From DATFPK01 sp035264885 (lineage in GTDB: Bacteria; Actinomycetota; Thermoleophilia; Solirubrobacterales; 70-9), in assembly GCA_035264885.1 (NCBI GenBank), contig DATFPK010000048.1:1-5178 (forward strand): DNA of 5,178 nucleotides, in the 5' to 3' direction. Made by a program: the position numbers and the translations under genes. Positions 4,750 through 5,178 of the stretch are shown in pieces; the first letter of the stretch is position 1; the number at the start of each line of letters is the position of its first letter. The notes under the pieces are model-generated. The model did not search any database, was not told the DNA's origin, and saw nothing but the letters and a program-made list of their open reading frames with translations.

Positions 4750-5178
4750 GGCGCCCGAGGGCGGCCAGGCGGAGGCGGGCATCGAGATCCATTGGGTCTT
4801 CGACGCTCCGCCCGAGCAGGTCTGGCGGGAGTGGACGGATCCCGAGCGCTTCGCCGACTGGTACGGCGCGCCCACTTCCAAGGTGAGGCCGCAGACGGTC
4901 TCCATGGACGTCCGCCCGGGCGGCAAATGGAGCCTGGTGATGGACAGCCCCCGCGGCGAGATCCACTGGGACGGCGAGTACGTCGAGGTCGATGCGCCGC
5001 GGCGGCTCTCCTTCACCGTCTCGGACGAGCCCGACTCCGACCTCTACGAGCTCTGCACGGTCGAGCTCACCGAGACCGGCGACGGGCGCACCGAGATGCG
5101 CTTTCAGCAGTCGGGCAAGCTGCCCGCCGAGGTCTACCGGCGCGCCCGAGAGGGCTGGTCGGGCTTCTTCACGCGGGT
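4742..5178 (+). CDS. SRPBCC/AHSA1-like domain protein (partial, 3' end missing)
   Basis: The frame opens at GTG 4742 and runs off the right edge after 145 codons plus two bases. The product is an SRPBCC (START/Bet v1-like) protein of the AHSA1 subgroup. It shows IEIHWVFDAPPEQVWREWTD (14-33), the first strand and helix with the aPpexVwxxwtdpe signature, then FADWYGAP (37-44). After these come VRPGGKWSLVM (57-67), GEYVEVDAPRRLSFT (78-92), a TxVELTE strand (106-111) and the start of the long C-terminal helix, EGWSGFF (137-143). The usual length is about 150-165 residues, so little is missing. These domains form a hydrophobic pocket; ligand and function here are unknown. The 8-bp overlap with the ArsR gene and the good ribosome binding site imply one transcript, an arrangement common for this pair in actinobacteria. 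Confidence 0.9.
   Translation, partial: MPEAPEGGQAEAGIEIHWVFDAPPEQVWREWTDPERFADWYGAPTSKVRPQTVSMDVRPGGKWSLVMDSPRGEIHWDGEYVEVDAPRRLSFTVSDEPDSDLYELCTVELTETGDGRTEMRFQQSGKLPAEVYRRAREGWSGFFTR

Overview
This is a very GC-rich, gene-dense bacterial window. Third codon positions are almost always G or C, GTG starts are frequent, and genes are spaced by a few bases or overlap. The gene families present (BBE-type FAD oxidases, a RibD/DHFR-like reductase, an ArsR-SRPBCC pair) fit a high-GC actinobacterium. A Thermoleophilia/Solirubrobacterales-type organism is my best guess, but it rests on general family knowledge rather than a marker gene.

Layout from left to right. Bases 1-158 (minus strand) look like the proline-rich N-terminus of a protein that runs off the left edge, possibly an FtsH-type membrane protease. 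A short divergent spacer with a small hairpin follows (159-229). Next is a plus-strand alpha/beta-hydrolase-fold gene (230-970) whose nucleophile-elbow serine is replaced by alanine. It converges on, and overlaps by 4 bp, the end of a tight three-gene minus-strand operon read from 4230 to 967. That operon encodes FAD oxidase A (4230-2854), a RibD-C/DHFR-like reductase (2848-2327) and FAD oxidase B (2325-967), with intergenic gaps of only 5 and 1 bp. The two oxidases are paralogues that flank the reductase.

A 189-bp divergent control region (4231-4419) separates this operon from a plus-strand ArsR-family regulator (4420-4749) and an SRPBCC/AHSA1-like protein (4742 to beyond the right edge). 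The last two genes overlap by 8 bp. A clear dyad, ATTnAACC-N4-GGTTnAAT, at 4391-4410 lies just upstream of the regulator GTG and contains a -10-like TTTAAT. This suggests an autoregulated, possibly leaderless promoter.

Working model (inference): the ArsR-like protein controls its own SRPBCC partner and possibly the divergent oxidase-reductase-oxidase operon. That operon would form a small cytoplasmic redox module acting on an unknown, probably hydrophobic or carbohydrate/phenolic substrate. No RNA genes, CRISPR arrays, insertion sequences or convincing intrinsic terminators were seen.
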